Part shown: positions 1 to 6,273 of the stretch, piece by piece | Layout: every line of letters starts with the position of its first letter | Numbering within the stretch: position 1 is the first letter of the stretch | The notes under the pieces: generated by a model | Seen by the model: the letters and a program-made list of their open reading frames with translations, nothing else | The model's database searches: none | What the model was told of the DNA's origin: nothing | NCBI GenBank assembly: GCA_021323835.1 | Contig: JAJPKI010000356.1 | Location: 1-6,738, forward strand | Direction: 5' to 3' | Source: Verrucomicrobiota bacterium | GTDB lineage: Bacteria; Verrucomicrobiota; Verrucomicrobiia; Limisphaerales; UBA11358 | DNA: 6,738 nt | Made by a program: the position numbers and the translations under genes

Positions 1-1184
1 ATGGCGCAGGCGGCAAATTTCAAGCCATTGTTTTCCAAACGCATCGTCAATTGAATGTTGATATCGGACGAAGAAGCCATCATCAAATGAGCTGCAAAGA
101 AGGCTTGTAAAATCAACGGCGCCTGCATGTGTTCACCCAACCAGACACGGATAAAAAAATCGTTGAACGCCAGATACGCAAGCGCGGCCATGCCGGCCAG
201 CGCGATTTGAAATTGATTCAGCCGCCGGATTTCCAACAACAATCGCGACCGCGTCTCCGGTTCGGATGAAGCAAGCCATTGCGTGATTTTTGGCAGGCTC
301 ACAAATCCGGCCGAGAAGACGACAAAAAATGCCAGTTCGCAAAGTTTGAAATTGTAGGCATAGACCGGCACTTGTTCCGAGCCAATGCCGCCATTAATTA
401 AAAGCCGGTCGGTTGAAGTGTAAATTGTCGTTCCAAGATTGCAGAGATACCACCAGAAACTCGTGGTGACCAACATCCATAAAATTTTTCGATTCCAACG
501 CAATGGCCAAAACGCGGCCAATTCTTTATGCGACAGTTTCACAAAAAACATTGTGATGAGCAACCCGCCCAGCGTAACCGAAAAATAGGGAAGAAATTGA
601 ATCCATAAAGCAACATGTTCCCGCGCCAGCAACCAGTGGCACAAAAAACCGACTTGCGTGATGAGAAACACAGGAATTACCGGCCAGCCGACGTTGCCGC
701 AGCCGTAATTGAGGCTGCTGCTATAAAAAGTCAGCACCGTCAGCCCGGCCATTATCGCTCCGACGACAAACAGCAAAGTCAATGAACCGCTTCCGGGCGC
801 TTCCTCGAAATGCAGCCACGCCGGAAGCCACGGAGACAAACTCAAAATGACCAAAATGGCAACAGTCGCCAGCAATAAAAAAATTGACCGCGCGACCGCG
901 AGGAATTGTTGCAATTCTTTATTTTTTCCCCGGCCAAGCAATTTGCTCGTCTCCGTGCCAACCGTGCCGGCCAGACCGAGATTGCCAAGGCTTCCCAGCG
1001 TGGTGAATGATTGGAAGCTTAAAAATAATCCGTTGAGTCTCGCGCCCATCGCATTGAGCAGCAGCGGCGTCCACAGCAGCGAAAAAAGCGACGTGAGCAC
1101 CCGCACCACCAGTTGCAGCAGGAAAGCAAACCGCGCGGACGTGCGATATTTTTCCAGCAGACCGTAAATGCGATGTGTTGCCAT
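1..1184 (-). CDS. Wzx/MATE-type polysaccharide flippase, C-terminus beyond window
   Basis: The minus-strand frame from the ATG at 1184 stays open to the window edge, giving 394 residues and no stop. The protein is strongly hydrophobic, with about nine or ten membrane-length segments (roughly residues 18-45, 98-118, 134-155, 168-186, 195-215, 234-252, 281-297, 326-342 and 353-372). It carries features typical of the MATE/Wzx superfamily: a TDRLLINGGIG segment at 258-268 and an IRVWLG segment at 345-350. Family members flip undecaprenyl-linked oligosaccharides across the inner membrane and are usually 420-500 residues long, so a short C-terminal part is probably missing. The start lies 14 nt after the stop of the WavE-like gene, with no clear Shine-Dalgarno, so translation may be coupled. 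The class is fairly sure. The glycan substrate, and whether it carries LPS, capsule or exopolysaccharide units, cannot be told. Confidence 0.85.
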   Translation of the reverse strand, partial: MATHRIYGLLEKYRTSARFAFLLQLVVRVLTSLFSLLWTPLLLNAMGARLNGLFLSFQSFTTLGSLGNLGLAGTVGTETSKLLGRGKNKELQQFLAVARSIFLLLATVAILVILSLSPWLPAWLHFEEAPGSGSLTLLFVVGAIMAGLTVLTFYSSSLNYGCGNVGWPVIPVFLITQVGFLCHWLLAREHVALWIQFLPYFSVTLGGLLITMFFVKLSHKELAAFWPLRWNRKILWMLVTTSFWWYLCNLGTTIYTSTDRLLINGGIGSEQVPVYAYNFKLCELAFFVVFSAGFVSLPKITQWLASSEPETRSRLLLEIRRLNQFQIALAGMAALAYLAFNDFFIRVWLGEHMQAPLILQAFFAAHLMMASSSDINIQLTMRLENNGLKFAACA

Positions 1185-1198
1185 GAAAGTTAATCAGA

Positions 1199-2209
1199 TT
1201 AAGGCTGGCTGAACCGGCGAAAAAACCATTCGATTTTTCGCTCCACCATAAACACGACGATAAACATCGCTCGATGAAAATAACGCAAAAATGTCAAGGC
1301 GCAGGCAACAACAGCAGCTTTAACAAAAGCAAAATCAAAACGGGCGTCACAATAGCGTTTGTAAAACCACAACCAATCGCCGTGAGTATAAAGCGTTACC
1401 CATTCACCAAAGGGAATTGGCAGCCGTGCCCATCGGATGCACAACTGTTCCGGTTCAAGCAGAACCAGATTGTTGGCAAAGGTTAATTCAGTCAGATGGA
1501 CATTTTGACCGGAAACATCGGCAAAATGTTCACAATCAATTTTTCCATGGCGGCGCAGATAATTAATCCAAATGTGTTGTTCTGGATAAAACCGCAACAA
1601 TGTCCGTTTGTCTTTTTGCAATTCCGGCGGTTTAGGATGATTTTCAAACCAACGCGTATTTTCCGGTTCGGGCATCAGTGAGACGTCCCAAATTTCTTTT
1701 ACGTCTTCAACATGGCCAAAGAAAAACCAGTCGCTCGGATGAAATGGCAATTTTACATAACGCACGTCGCGCGCATACAGTGTGCAGGCCAGCACGCGCT
1801 CACGCGCGATTTTCCATTCACTTGAACGCGCTGAAAATTTTCCAAAGTAATCCAGGAAACCATCGCCCGTTAGAATCAAATCGCTCCGTAATTTCAAAGC
1901 GTAAGGTCGCGAGGTTTTTTGCAAACCTTCACGCGTCGAAAAAATTAGGCGGTTGGCATTATTTGGTTGCGGGTTGCCGGGAAAAAACGGAATCGCCCCC
2001 GGGTCTTCGTTTTCAACCAGCAAATCAAAATCCAGTCCGGCCACATCCGAGCCTGCCCACGTTGATAAAATAATCTCCGCTTGCGGCAAATGTTGCCGGA
2101 CGCTTTTCAAAACAGCGCGCGTGATTTGCTTTTCCGCCGCGTCGGAAGGTTTGCCGACAATCGGCCCTTGCACAACGACGGAAATTTGGGAACTTGCGAT
2201 TCGGTTCAT
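1199..2209 (-). CDS. WavE-like lipopolysaccharide synthesis protein (putative glycosyltransferase)
   Basis: This 336-residue protein resembles the WavE family, named after a gene in the Vibrio cholerae LPS core cluster. The N-terminus ISVVVQGPI (9-17), then AEIILSTWAG (44-53), EDPGAIP (68-74), YALKLRSDLIL (103-113), HPSDWFFFG (157-165) and PEQHIWINYL (209-218) follow the family's order of motifs and suggest a GT-A-like fold in which the LRSD region would sit near the nucleotide-sugar site. The C-terminal part (about 293-321) is hydrophobic and followed by basic residues, which suggests inner-membrane attachment. The start is an ATG 27 nt after the GT2 stop. Upstream there is only a weak GAAG, so no strong ribosome site marks it. 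Placed between a GT2 enzyme and a flippase, it probably adds a sugar to a lipid-linked intermediate. Donor and acceptor are unknown, and catalysis is not well proven for this family. Confidence 0.8.
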   Translation of the reverse strand: MNRIASSQISVVVQGPIVGKPSDAAEKQITRAVLKSVRQHLPQAEIILSTWAGSDVAGLDFDLLVENEDPGAIPFFPGNPQPNNANRLIFSTREGLQKTSRPYALKLRSDLILTGDGFLDYFGKFSARSSEWKIARERVLACTLYARDVRYVKLPFHPSDWFFFGHVEDVKEIWDVSLMPEPENTRWFENHPKPPELQKDKRTLLRFYPEQHIWINYLRRHGKIDCEHFADVSGQNVHLTELTFANNLVLLEPEQLCIRWARLPIPFGEWVTLYTHGDWLWFYKRYCDARFDFAFVKAAVVACALTFLRYFHRAMFIVVFMVERKIEWFFRRFSQP

Positions 2210-2236
2210 CAGCTTCGAATAAGTAAGCCGGAATTT

Positions 2237-3049
2237 TTACGATTTGGAAAAGTAATTTTTGCCCGCACGCGCCAGTAAACGCAAAAAACCAAAAACGGGA
2301 ACTTTTCCGCCTGCCCTGCGCACATCGCCGACCAATCGAAAATAATAGCTGATACTTTCGCGGAACGGCCCCCATTGCCTGCCGCGAAGCTCATGCGAAA
2401 ATCGCGCGCCGTGAATTTGAAAATGAAACAGTTTTTCCGGCATTCCTGCCACGCCAAACATCGCGGCCATCTTGCAGAACAAATATGAGTCCGCGCAAAT
2501 CGGCAGTTTTGGGTCATAACCGCCCGCTTCAAAAAATGCTTTGCGCTCGTAAGCAGCCGCGCTCGGCGGACCGAATTGCATTCCGTAACGCAGCACAACG
2601 TCCTGCATTTCTTTCGGCGAATTAAATTTTCCGGTCCGTGTATTTTCGCCCGTCAACGGTTCTTCGCCGGGGCGATGCGTGTAGCCGTTGGAAAAAACGT
2701 AGCGGCACTTTGGATATGCAGAAATTGTTTCGCGCAAGCGCGTAAAATAAATTGGTTCCAGCCAGTCGCCGGCAAATAACGGCTTGAGCCAAACAGCCTG
2801 CGATTGTTGATGCAGCCAATTCCAGTGCTCGACGCGGCCAAGTTCGGACGGCGGCTGAATTTTTTTTGCAGAAATTCCAACGGCGGATAATTTTTTCAAC
2901 GCGACTTCAATGTGCTCCGTCCCTTGTTTGGAAAAATTATCACTAATCAAAACGGAAAAGTTTTTGTCGAGCTGTGCCGCGAGCGATTCGATCGTTTTGG
3001 AAAAAACTTCCGTCGGGTTGCGGACCGGAATGAGCACTTCAATCGTCAT
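2237..3049 (-). CDS. Family 2 (GT-A) glycosyltransferase
   Basis: A 270-residue GT2-type glycosyltransferase, cytosolic or peripheral, that would transfer a sugar from a nucleotide donor to the growing glycan. It opens with the usual GT-A beta strand and helix (EVLIPVRNP, 4-12), followed by VLISDNFS (33-40), where D37-N38 would contact the nucleotide. KPLFAGDWLEP (89-99) stands where the metal-binding DxD motif is expected, with GD rather than DD. ADSYLFCKMA (186-195) supplies the likely catalytic-base aspartate, D187. The frame is open further upstream to 3190, but that part lies inside the previous gene and has no GT character. The ATG at 3049 forms an ATGA overlap with the stop of the nucleotidyltransferase, so it was chosen as the start and translation is probably coupled. 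No Shine-Dalgarno is seen. The C-terminus is basic. The sugar specificity cannot be read from the sequence. Confidence 0.86.
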   Translation of the reverse strand: MTIEVLIPVRNPTEVFSKTIESLAAQLDKNFSVLISDNFSKQGTEHIEVALKKLSAVGISAKKIQPPSELGRVEHWNWLHQQSQAVWLKPLFAGDWLEPIYFTRLRETISAYPKCRYVFSNGYTHRPGEEPLTGENTRTGKFNSPKEMQDVVLRYGMQFGPPSAAAYERKAFFEAGGYDPKLPICADSYLFCKMAAMFGVAGMPEKLFHFQIHGARFSHELRGRQWGPFRESISYYFRLVGDVRRAGGKVPVFGFLRLLARAGKNYFSKS

Positions 3050-3804
3050 TTTGCGCGGCGCCGATAATACTCCGTTGTCTTGAAAAATTCCAAATCTTCC
3101 GGAATGCCCAGTCCATACATGCCGGCGTATTCCTTGCCTGTCTTGGCGCAAATCACTTTCGCGCCTTCGGCAATCAATTGGTTGTAGCACGGCGCGACGT
3201 AAAATTCATTATTCACGCGCAAATTTTTCGCAATCATCTGCTCCGCAGCGCGAACAAAATCTTTGCCGCGACGAAAATTATAAATGCCCACCGTCGCTTC
3301 GTTGCTGACGACTTGTTTCTCGACAACTTCGCTCACGGTGTTGTCCGGCCGCAACCGGCAATAACTCCACTTCGGGTGGTCGGACCAAAAGGTCATAATC
3401 AAACCGTCCGCATTTTGCGCATCGCCCGCGGCGAGGTAATCGTTCACGTCCAACTCCACGATTTGGTCGCTGTTCGCAATCATCAGCGGGTCATCGGAAT
3501 TGATAATTTCGCGCGCGAGCAAAACCGTGCAGGCCGCGCCTTCCGTCACGGCGCGAACAGGAATGATATTGCAACCGGGACAAATGCGCTTCAATTCGGC
3601 GGGAACTTCCGGATTTTTTTCCAAATGTTCCGCGAGGCAAATGAAAGTGAATTGATGCGCGCGATTTGGCCGGATGTTTTCGATAATCCATTGAATCATC
3701 GGTCGTCCACCGACGGGAATCAGCGGCTTCGGAACAGTGAAACCGGCGTTCGCAAATCGCGAGCCGCGTCCGGCCATGGGAACAACGATTTGCAGCACAC
3801 TCAT
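3046..3804 (-). CDS. Sugar nucleotidyltransferase, canonical signature (second of tandem pair)
   Basis: A 252-residue NTP_transferase-fold protein expected to couple a sugar or polyol phosphate to a nucleotide, making the activated donor for glycan assembly. The N-terminal signature is intact: PMAGRGSRF at 9-17 gives GxGSR, and PKPLIPVGGRPMI (25-37) contains the conserved lysine K26. TEGAACTVLLA (87-97) would contact the base, IANSDQI (109-115) places the metal-binding aspartate at D113, and EK (162-163) lies in the sugar-binding half. GLGIPEDLEFF (231-241) ends the domain. The length is that of a bare catalytic domain without a left-handed beta-helix acyltransferase extension. Its ATG overlaps the preceding TGA as ATGA, and its own TGA overlaps the GT2 start in the same way, giving a tightly coupled three-gene block. 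Nucleotide and sugar specificity are not predictable by eye. Confidence 0.88.
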   Translation of the reverse strand: MSVLQIVVPMAGRGSRFANAGFTVPKPLIPVGGRPMIQWIIENIRPNRAHQFTFICLAEHLEKNPEVPAELKRICPGCNIIPVRAVTEGAACTVLLAREIINSDDPLMIANSDQIVELDVNDYLAAGDAQNADGLIMTFWSDHPKWSYCRLRPDNTVSEVVEKQVVSNEATVGIYNFRRGKDFVRAAEQMIAKNLRVNNEFYVAPCYNQLIAEGAKVICAKTGKEYAGMYGLGIPEDLEFFKTTEYYRRRAK

Positions 3805-4547
3805 TTCTTAACTTTGTGGCTCGCGCCGAATTCTTTCAGGAATAAATCCACGTCTTCCGGCGTGCCGAGGCTGTGCATTGCGCCGTCGGGCAAATGATGC
3901 GTCGTGATGCGTTTGCCGGCGAGAATCAATTCGTTGTAGACCGGGCAAACAAAAAATTGCCCGCTCGTCGTCAGGCCTTTCACAATCATTTTTTCCGCAC
4001 CTTCGACTAAATCGCGCGCTTTGCGGAAATAATAAATGCCGACGGTCGCCTGTTTGCTAATGGGTTTTTTCTCCGCCGTCGCGGTGACAAATCCTTTTTC
4101 GTCCGTCTTCACAAACGACCAGCGCGGATGCGTGGCGGTGAACGTGAGAATGCAACCGTCAATTCCCGGTTTGCGGCAGGCTTTGTAAAATTGGTCAAGT
4201 CCGCCTTCAATAAACTGGTCGCCGTTGGCAATCAACAATTCATCGTCCAATTTCAAATCATCAATCGCCAGCAACACGGAACACAGCGCGCCCGCAGTAT
4301 CCTGCTCCAGCGGAATGATTTTTGAATTCGGCGCGAGCAATCGCAGCATGTCGCCGAGATAAAATTGCGTAAGATGTTCCTTGCGGCAAACGAAGGTATA
4401 TTGATGCGGCTTGGGCGGCGCGAGATTTTCCAGCACGACTTCAATCATCGAACGGCTGCCGATTTCGATGAGCGGCTTGGGAAACGTGTAGCCGCGTTCC
4501 TGAAAACGCACCGCTTTGCCGCCGAGTGGAACGATGATTTGGAGCAT
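3801..4547 (-). CDS. Sugar nucleotidyltransferase paralogue with altered GxGxR loop (first of tandem pair)
   Basis: A 248-residue NTP_transferase-fold protein that aligns nearly end to end with the next gene. Shared blocks include TAGALCSVLLA (84-94), IANGDQF (106-112, putative metal ligand D110), ATVGIYYFRKARD (167-179) and GTPEDVDLF (228-236). The phosphate-binding signature is unusual: PLGGKAVRF at 7-15 aligns with PMAGRGSRF of the neighbour, so the second glycine and the serine of GxGSR are replaced by A12 and V13. R14 and the PKPL lysine (K24) are kept. It may therefore be an active enzyme with different specificity, or a partner or regulatory subunit. The ATG lies 1 nt after the HAD stop and has the best ribosome-binding site in the operon (4557-4562). 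The TGA overlaps the start of its paralogue. The fold is near certain and the activity is not. Confidence 0.84.
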   Translation of the reverse strand: MLQIIVPLGGKAVRFQERGYTFPKPLIEIGSRSMIEVVLENLAPPKPHQYTFVCRKEHLTQFYLGDMLRLLAPNSKIIPLEQDTAGALCSVLLAIDDLKLDDELLIANGDQFIEGGLDQFYKACRKPGIDGCILTFTATHPRWSFVKTDEKGFVTATAEKKPISKQATVGIYYFRKARDLVEGAEKMIVKGLTTSGQFFVCPVYNELILAGKRITTHHLPDGAMHSLGTPEDVDLFLKEFGASHKVKK

Positions 4548-4548
4548 T

Positions 4549-5181
4549 TTATTTTTCTCCTTTCTCGATGGACGCGACGAAATTTTTCACGCGCGTGTAA
4601 TCCACGTCGTTGAATCCGGTCACCTGGCACAAAATTCCGCCGGAACGTTTCGCCGCTTCGATGCCGTGTCCCGCGTCCTCGACAATCACGCAATCGGCTG
4701 GCTTCAATTTCAAATGCTTGAACGCCGCCAAATACATTTCCGGGTCGGGCTTCGGATTTTTTACGTCTTCGTTACTGCAAATAAAATCGAATAAATTCAA
4801 AACGCCACTGCCGCGCAGCATCAGCTCGACGCTTTCACGAATCGAATTCGAGCAGCACGCGAGTTTGTAGCCATCGCGCTTCAATTGGTGCAGCATGAAT
4901 TCCTTTTCAAACACCGGCGTGCAATTGCGCAAAATTTCTTCGCGCGTGTATTTCTGTTTGATTTTGTTTGTAAGCGTATGCAGGCCGCGTGGGAAATTTT
5001 TTTCGACCGAAAGCATTTCCAATTTTTTGCGCGTCGGCAAACCGTTATAAGTCGTCAAATGTTCGTAACGCGAAATCGTGTAGCCAAAAAGCCCGAGCGC
5101 GCGGTTGAGCGCGTTGAAATGCCACTCGGTCGCGTCCACGAGAACGCCGTCGAGATCAAAAAGAATGGCTTTGATTTTCAT
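4549..5181 (-). CDS. HAD-IA family hydrolase (beta-phosphoglucomutase/phosphatase type)
   Basis: A 210-residue HAD-superfamily protein with all four motifs. Motif I is FDLDGVLVD (8-16), with nucleophile D9 and acid/base D11. Motif II is CSNS (110-113), with S111. Motif III is the lysine in NPKPDP (K144). Motif IV is VEDAGHGI (167-174), with E168 and D169. The helical cap between motifs I and II (about 17-90) places it in subfamily IA, near beta-phosphoglucomutases and small sugar-phosphate phosphatases. In this operon the likely role is to remove a phosphate from, or move a phosphate on, a sugar or polyol before nucleotide activation by the next genes. The start is the ATG at 5181, 6 nt after the cupin stop, with only a weak purine stretch (GCGAGA) before it. 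It ends 1 nt before the first nucleotidyltransferase. The fold is sure. Mutase versus phosphatase is open. Confidence 0.88.
   Translation of the reverse strand: MKIKAILFDLDGVLVDATEWHFNALNRALGLFGYTISRYEHLTTYNGLPTRKKLEMLSVEKNFPRGLHTLTNKIKQKYTREEILRNCTPVFEKEFMLHQLKRDGYKLACCSNSIRESVELMLRGSGVLNLFDFICSNEDVKNPKPDPEMYLAAFKHLKLKPADCVIVEDAGHGIEAAKRSGGILCQVTGFNDVDYTRVKNFVASIEKGEK
4557..4562 (-). promoter_or_regulatory. Strong Shine-Dalgarno (AAGGAG) for the first nucleotidyltransferase
   Basis: On the minus strand AAGGAG ends 9 nt before the ATG at 4547, a near-ideal distance. It lies inside the last codons of the HAD gene, which encode EKGEK. No other start in the window has a comparable site. It supports the 4547 start and suggests independent, efficient initiation here. 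Confidence 0.7.
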
Positions 5182-5187
5182 TCTCGC

Positions 5188-5541
5188 TTAATCCAAATAT
5201 TTATCGCCGGAAACGCACGGCATTTTTACCACCACCGTCGTCGCGTCCGTCAACGCCGTGAAATCCGTGGATTGTCCGGGCAAAATTTTTATCACATCGC
5301 CCGCGCCAAATTCTTCGCCGGACATTTTTACGCGCCCGCTGACAATCGCCGTAATTTCCGTTCCGACTTTATGATGATGCTTCGCGTCGTGATCGCCGGC
5401 CTTGTAAATTTTTACTGCGACCTCAACATCATCGCTTGGAATCAGCGTCGGCGAAAAATTGCCGACAAACCAGCCTTTTGTGAAATGCTCAAGGCGATGA
5501 CACTCGAATTGCGAAGCCTTCGGATTTTGGGTGGCGGACAC
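5188..5541 (-). CDS. Small single-domain cupin protein
   Basis: A 117-residue beta-barrel cupin when started at GTG 5541. Motif 1 fits G(x5)HxH(x4)E(x6)G exactly: G49, H55, H57, E62 and G69, giving three metal ligands. Motif 2 (GDVIKILPG, 81-89) lacks the usual histidine, and D93 stands at that place. The segment KGWFVGNFSP (22-31) resembles what I recall of cupins found in polysaccharide gene clusters. The role could be a small sugar isomerase or epimerase, or a ligand-binding protein working with the HAD and nucleotidyltransferase next door; this is inference. The GTG lies 4 nt after the upstream stop. A longer form from TTG 5601 would overlap the upstream gene by 56 nt and add residues without cupin character, so it was not chosen, but neither start has a Shine-Dalgarno. 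Confidence 0.82.
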   Translation of the reverse strand: MSATQNPKASQFECHRLEHFTKGWFVGNFSPTLIPSDDVEVAVKIYKAGDHDAKHHHKVGTEITAIVSGRVKMSGEEFGAGDVIKILPGQSTDFTALTDATTVVVKMPCVSGDKYLD

Positions 5542-5545
5542 GCGG

Positions 5546-6223
5546 TTATCGTAGAAAAAATTCCCGCGCGGACAAGGCAAAATCCGTGCAAAGGCCGTCA
5601 ATCTTCCAATTTTTGAAATCCTGCCAGCGTTTCAGCCGCGCCGACTCGTCAAATCCGTGAAGCTCCGGCGAAATCGCATAAAATTTTCGGCCGGCTTTGT
5701 GAACGGCTTCCACTTCCTTTTGCGTCAGCCACAGCGAATCAAATTCATCCGCCCAAACAACATTTGCCGGAATCGAAAGGCATTGCTCCAACGATTCGCC
5801 GCGGTCGCTCAAGCGCGACGCCGTGGAAATTTTTTTCCCGTCCGGCAATTGCTGAATTAATTTTTGCGAGCGTCCCGGATTTTTCGACTCAAGCAATTCA
5901 AAATCGAAATAAAAAGTTTTTTTGCCCAAATCACCGGACAATTGCAATTGAATCAAATCGGTTTCGTAGCCGAGCTCTTTCACGTTCATCGCAATCGTTC
6001 GGTCCGAAAATTTTCGGAACAGCGTGGCAAATTGCCTGAAATCATTTTGCTCCGTTCGCGGCTGCGGGTCGTGCGCAATGTAAAACCGTTTCTGCGAATC
6101 GCGCCGCAAATCGGTTTCAATTCCAAATCCTAATTCCAGCGCACGCTGCGTCGTGGCCAAAGAATTTTCCAGTGTCGGTTTTGCGCCATTCACATTTGCG
6201 CGGTGGGCAAGAATGTCAATCAC
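5546..6223 (-). CDS. Glycerophosphodiester phosphodiesterase / PI-PLC-like TIM-barrel protein
   Basis: This 225-residue protein, numbered from GTG 6223, has the layout of the GDPD/PI-PLC-like phosphodiesterase superfamily. LAHR (5-8) gives the first catalytic histidine H7 and R8, then LENSL (18-22), GIETDLR (34-40, metal ligands E36 and D38), AHDPQP (50-55, second catalytic histidine H51) and a closing DGLCTDF (209-215). Where many GDPDs have a third metal-binding glutamate in an IEIK-like strand, this one has MNVK (79-82), with N80. The C-terminal half has VVWADEFD (155-162) and ISPELHG (184-190), which I associate with a surface-polysaccharide branch of the family. No signal peptide is visible, so it probably acts in the cytoplasm on a phosphodiester-containing precursor. 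The frame is open to an ATG at 6340, but that start would run 39 nt into the divergent gene, so GTG 6223 was chosen. It is the first gene of the operon. Confidence 0.77.
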   Translation of the reverse strand: MIDILAHRANVNGAKPTLENSLATTQRALELGFGIETDLRRDSQKRFYIAHDPQPRTEQNDFRQFATLFRKFSDRTIAMNVKELGYETDLIQLQLSGDLGKKTFYFDFELLESKNPGRSQKLIQQLPDGKKISTASRLSDRGESLEQCLSIPANVVWADEFDSLWLTQKEVEAVHKAGRKFYAISPELHGFDESARLKRWQDFKNWKIDGLCTDFALSAREFFLR

Positions 6224-6229
6224 GCGAAA

Positions 6230-6235
6230 ATTATA
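6230..6235 (-). promoter_or_regulatory. Candidate -10 box (TATAAT) of the operon
   Basis: A perfect TATAAT on the minus strand is followed by six bases and then GTG 6223. Initiation about 7 nt downstream of the box would place the first transcribed base at or next to the start codon, giving a leaderless mRNA. No good -35 is seen at 17 nt. TTTACA occurs upstream but at a 20-nt spacing. A chance match in an AT-rich gap is possible. Confidence 0.45.
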
Positions 6236-6256
6236 CCGAGCCGACAAATTTGCGCT

Positions 6257-6273
6257 GTAAAAATCCTTTTTAC
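6257..6273. repeat. Perfect inverted repeat in the divergent intergenic region
   Basis: GTAAAAA and TTTTTAC are perfect inverted arms of 7 bp around a 3-bp centre (TCC). The repeat lies between the two divergent genes and overlaps the place where a -35 for the minus-strand operon would sit. It could be an operator for a dimeric regulator. It is too AT-rich to be a convincing terminator, and no gene ends here. Confidence 0.4.

Noticed and set aside
847..1167. A plus-strand open frame of 106 codons at the left end
   Set aside because: It is antisense to the flippase, whose membrane segments and family motifs are clear. The short minus-strand frame at 133-342 is likewise out of phase with the flippase and was dropped.
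3050..3190. A 47-residue upstream extension of the GT2 protein
   Set aside because: It lies wholly within the preceding nucleotidyltransferase in another frame, is basic and low in hydrophobic structure, and the ATGA overlap gives a better start immediately before the GT-A core.
3178..3897. A 239-codon plus-strand open frame opposite the nucleotidyltransferase pair
   Set aside because: The frame is antisense to two well-supported enzymes. The translation has no domain-like pattern and no start signal.
5542..5601. A 20-residue longer cupin starting at TTG 5601
   Set aside because: It would overlap the upstream gene by 56 nt using a poor start codon. The GTG 4 nt after the upstream stop fits the spacing of the operon better. 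It is not fully excluded.
4885..5616. A 243-codon plus-strand open frame opposite the cupin and HAD genes
   Set aside because: Its product is rich in R, H, F and N with no recognisable domain, and it lies opposite genes with complete catalytic motifs. It is a compositional shadow.
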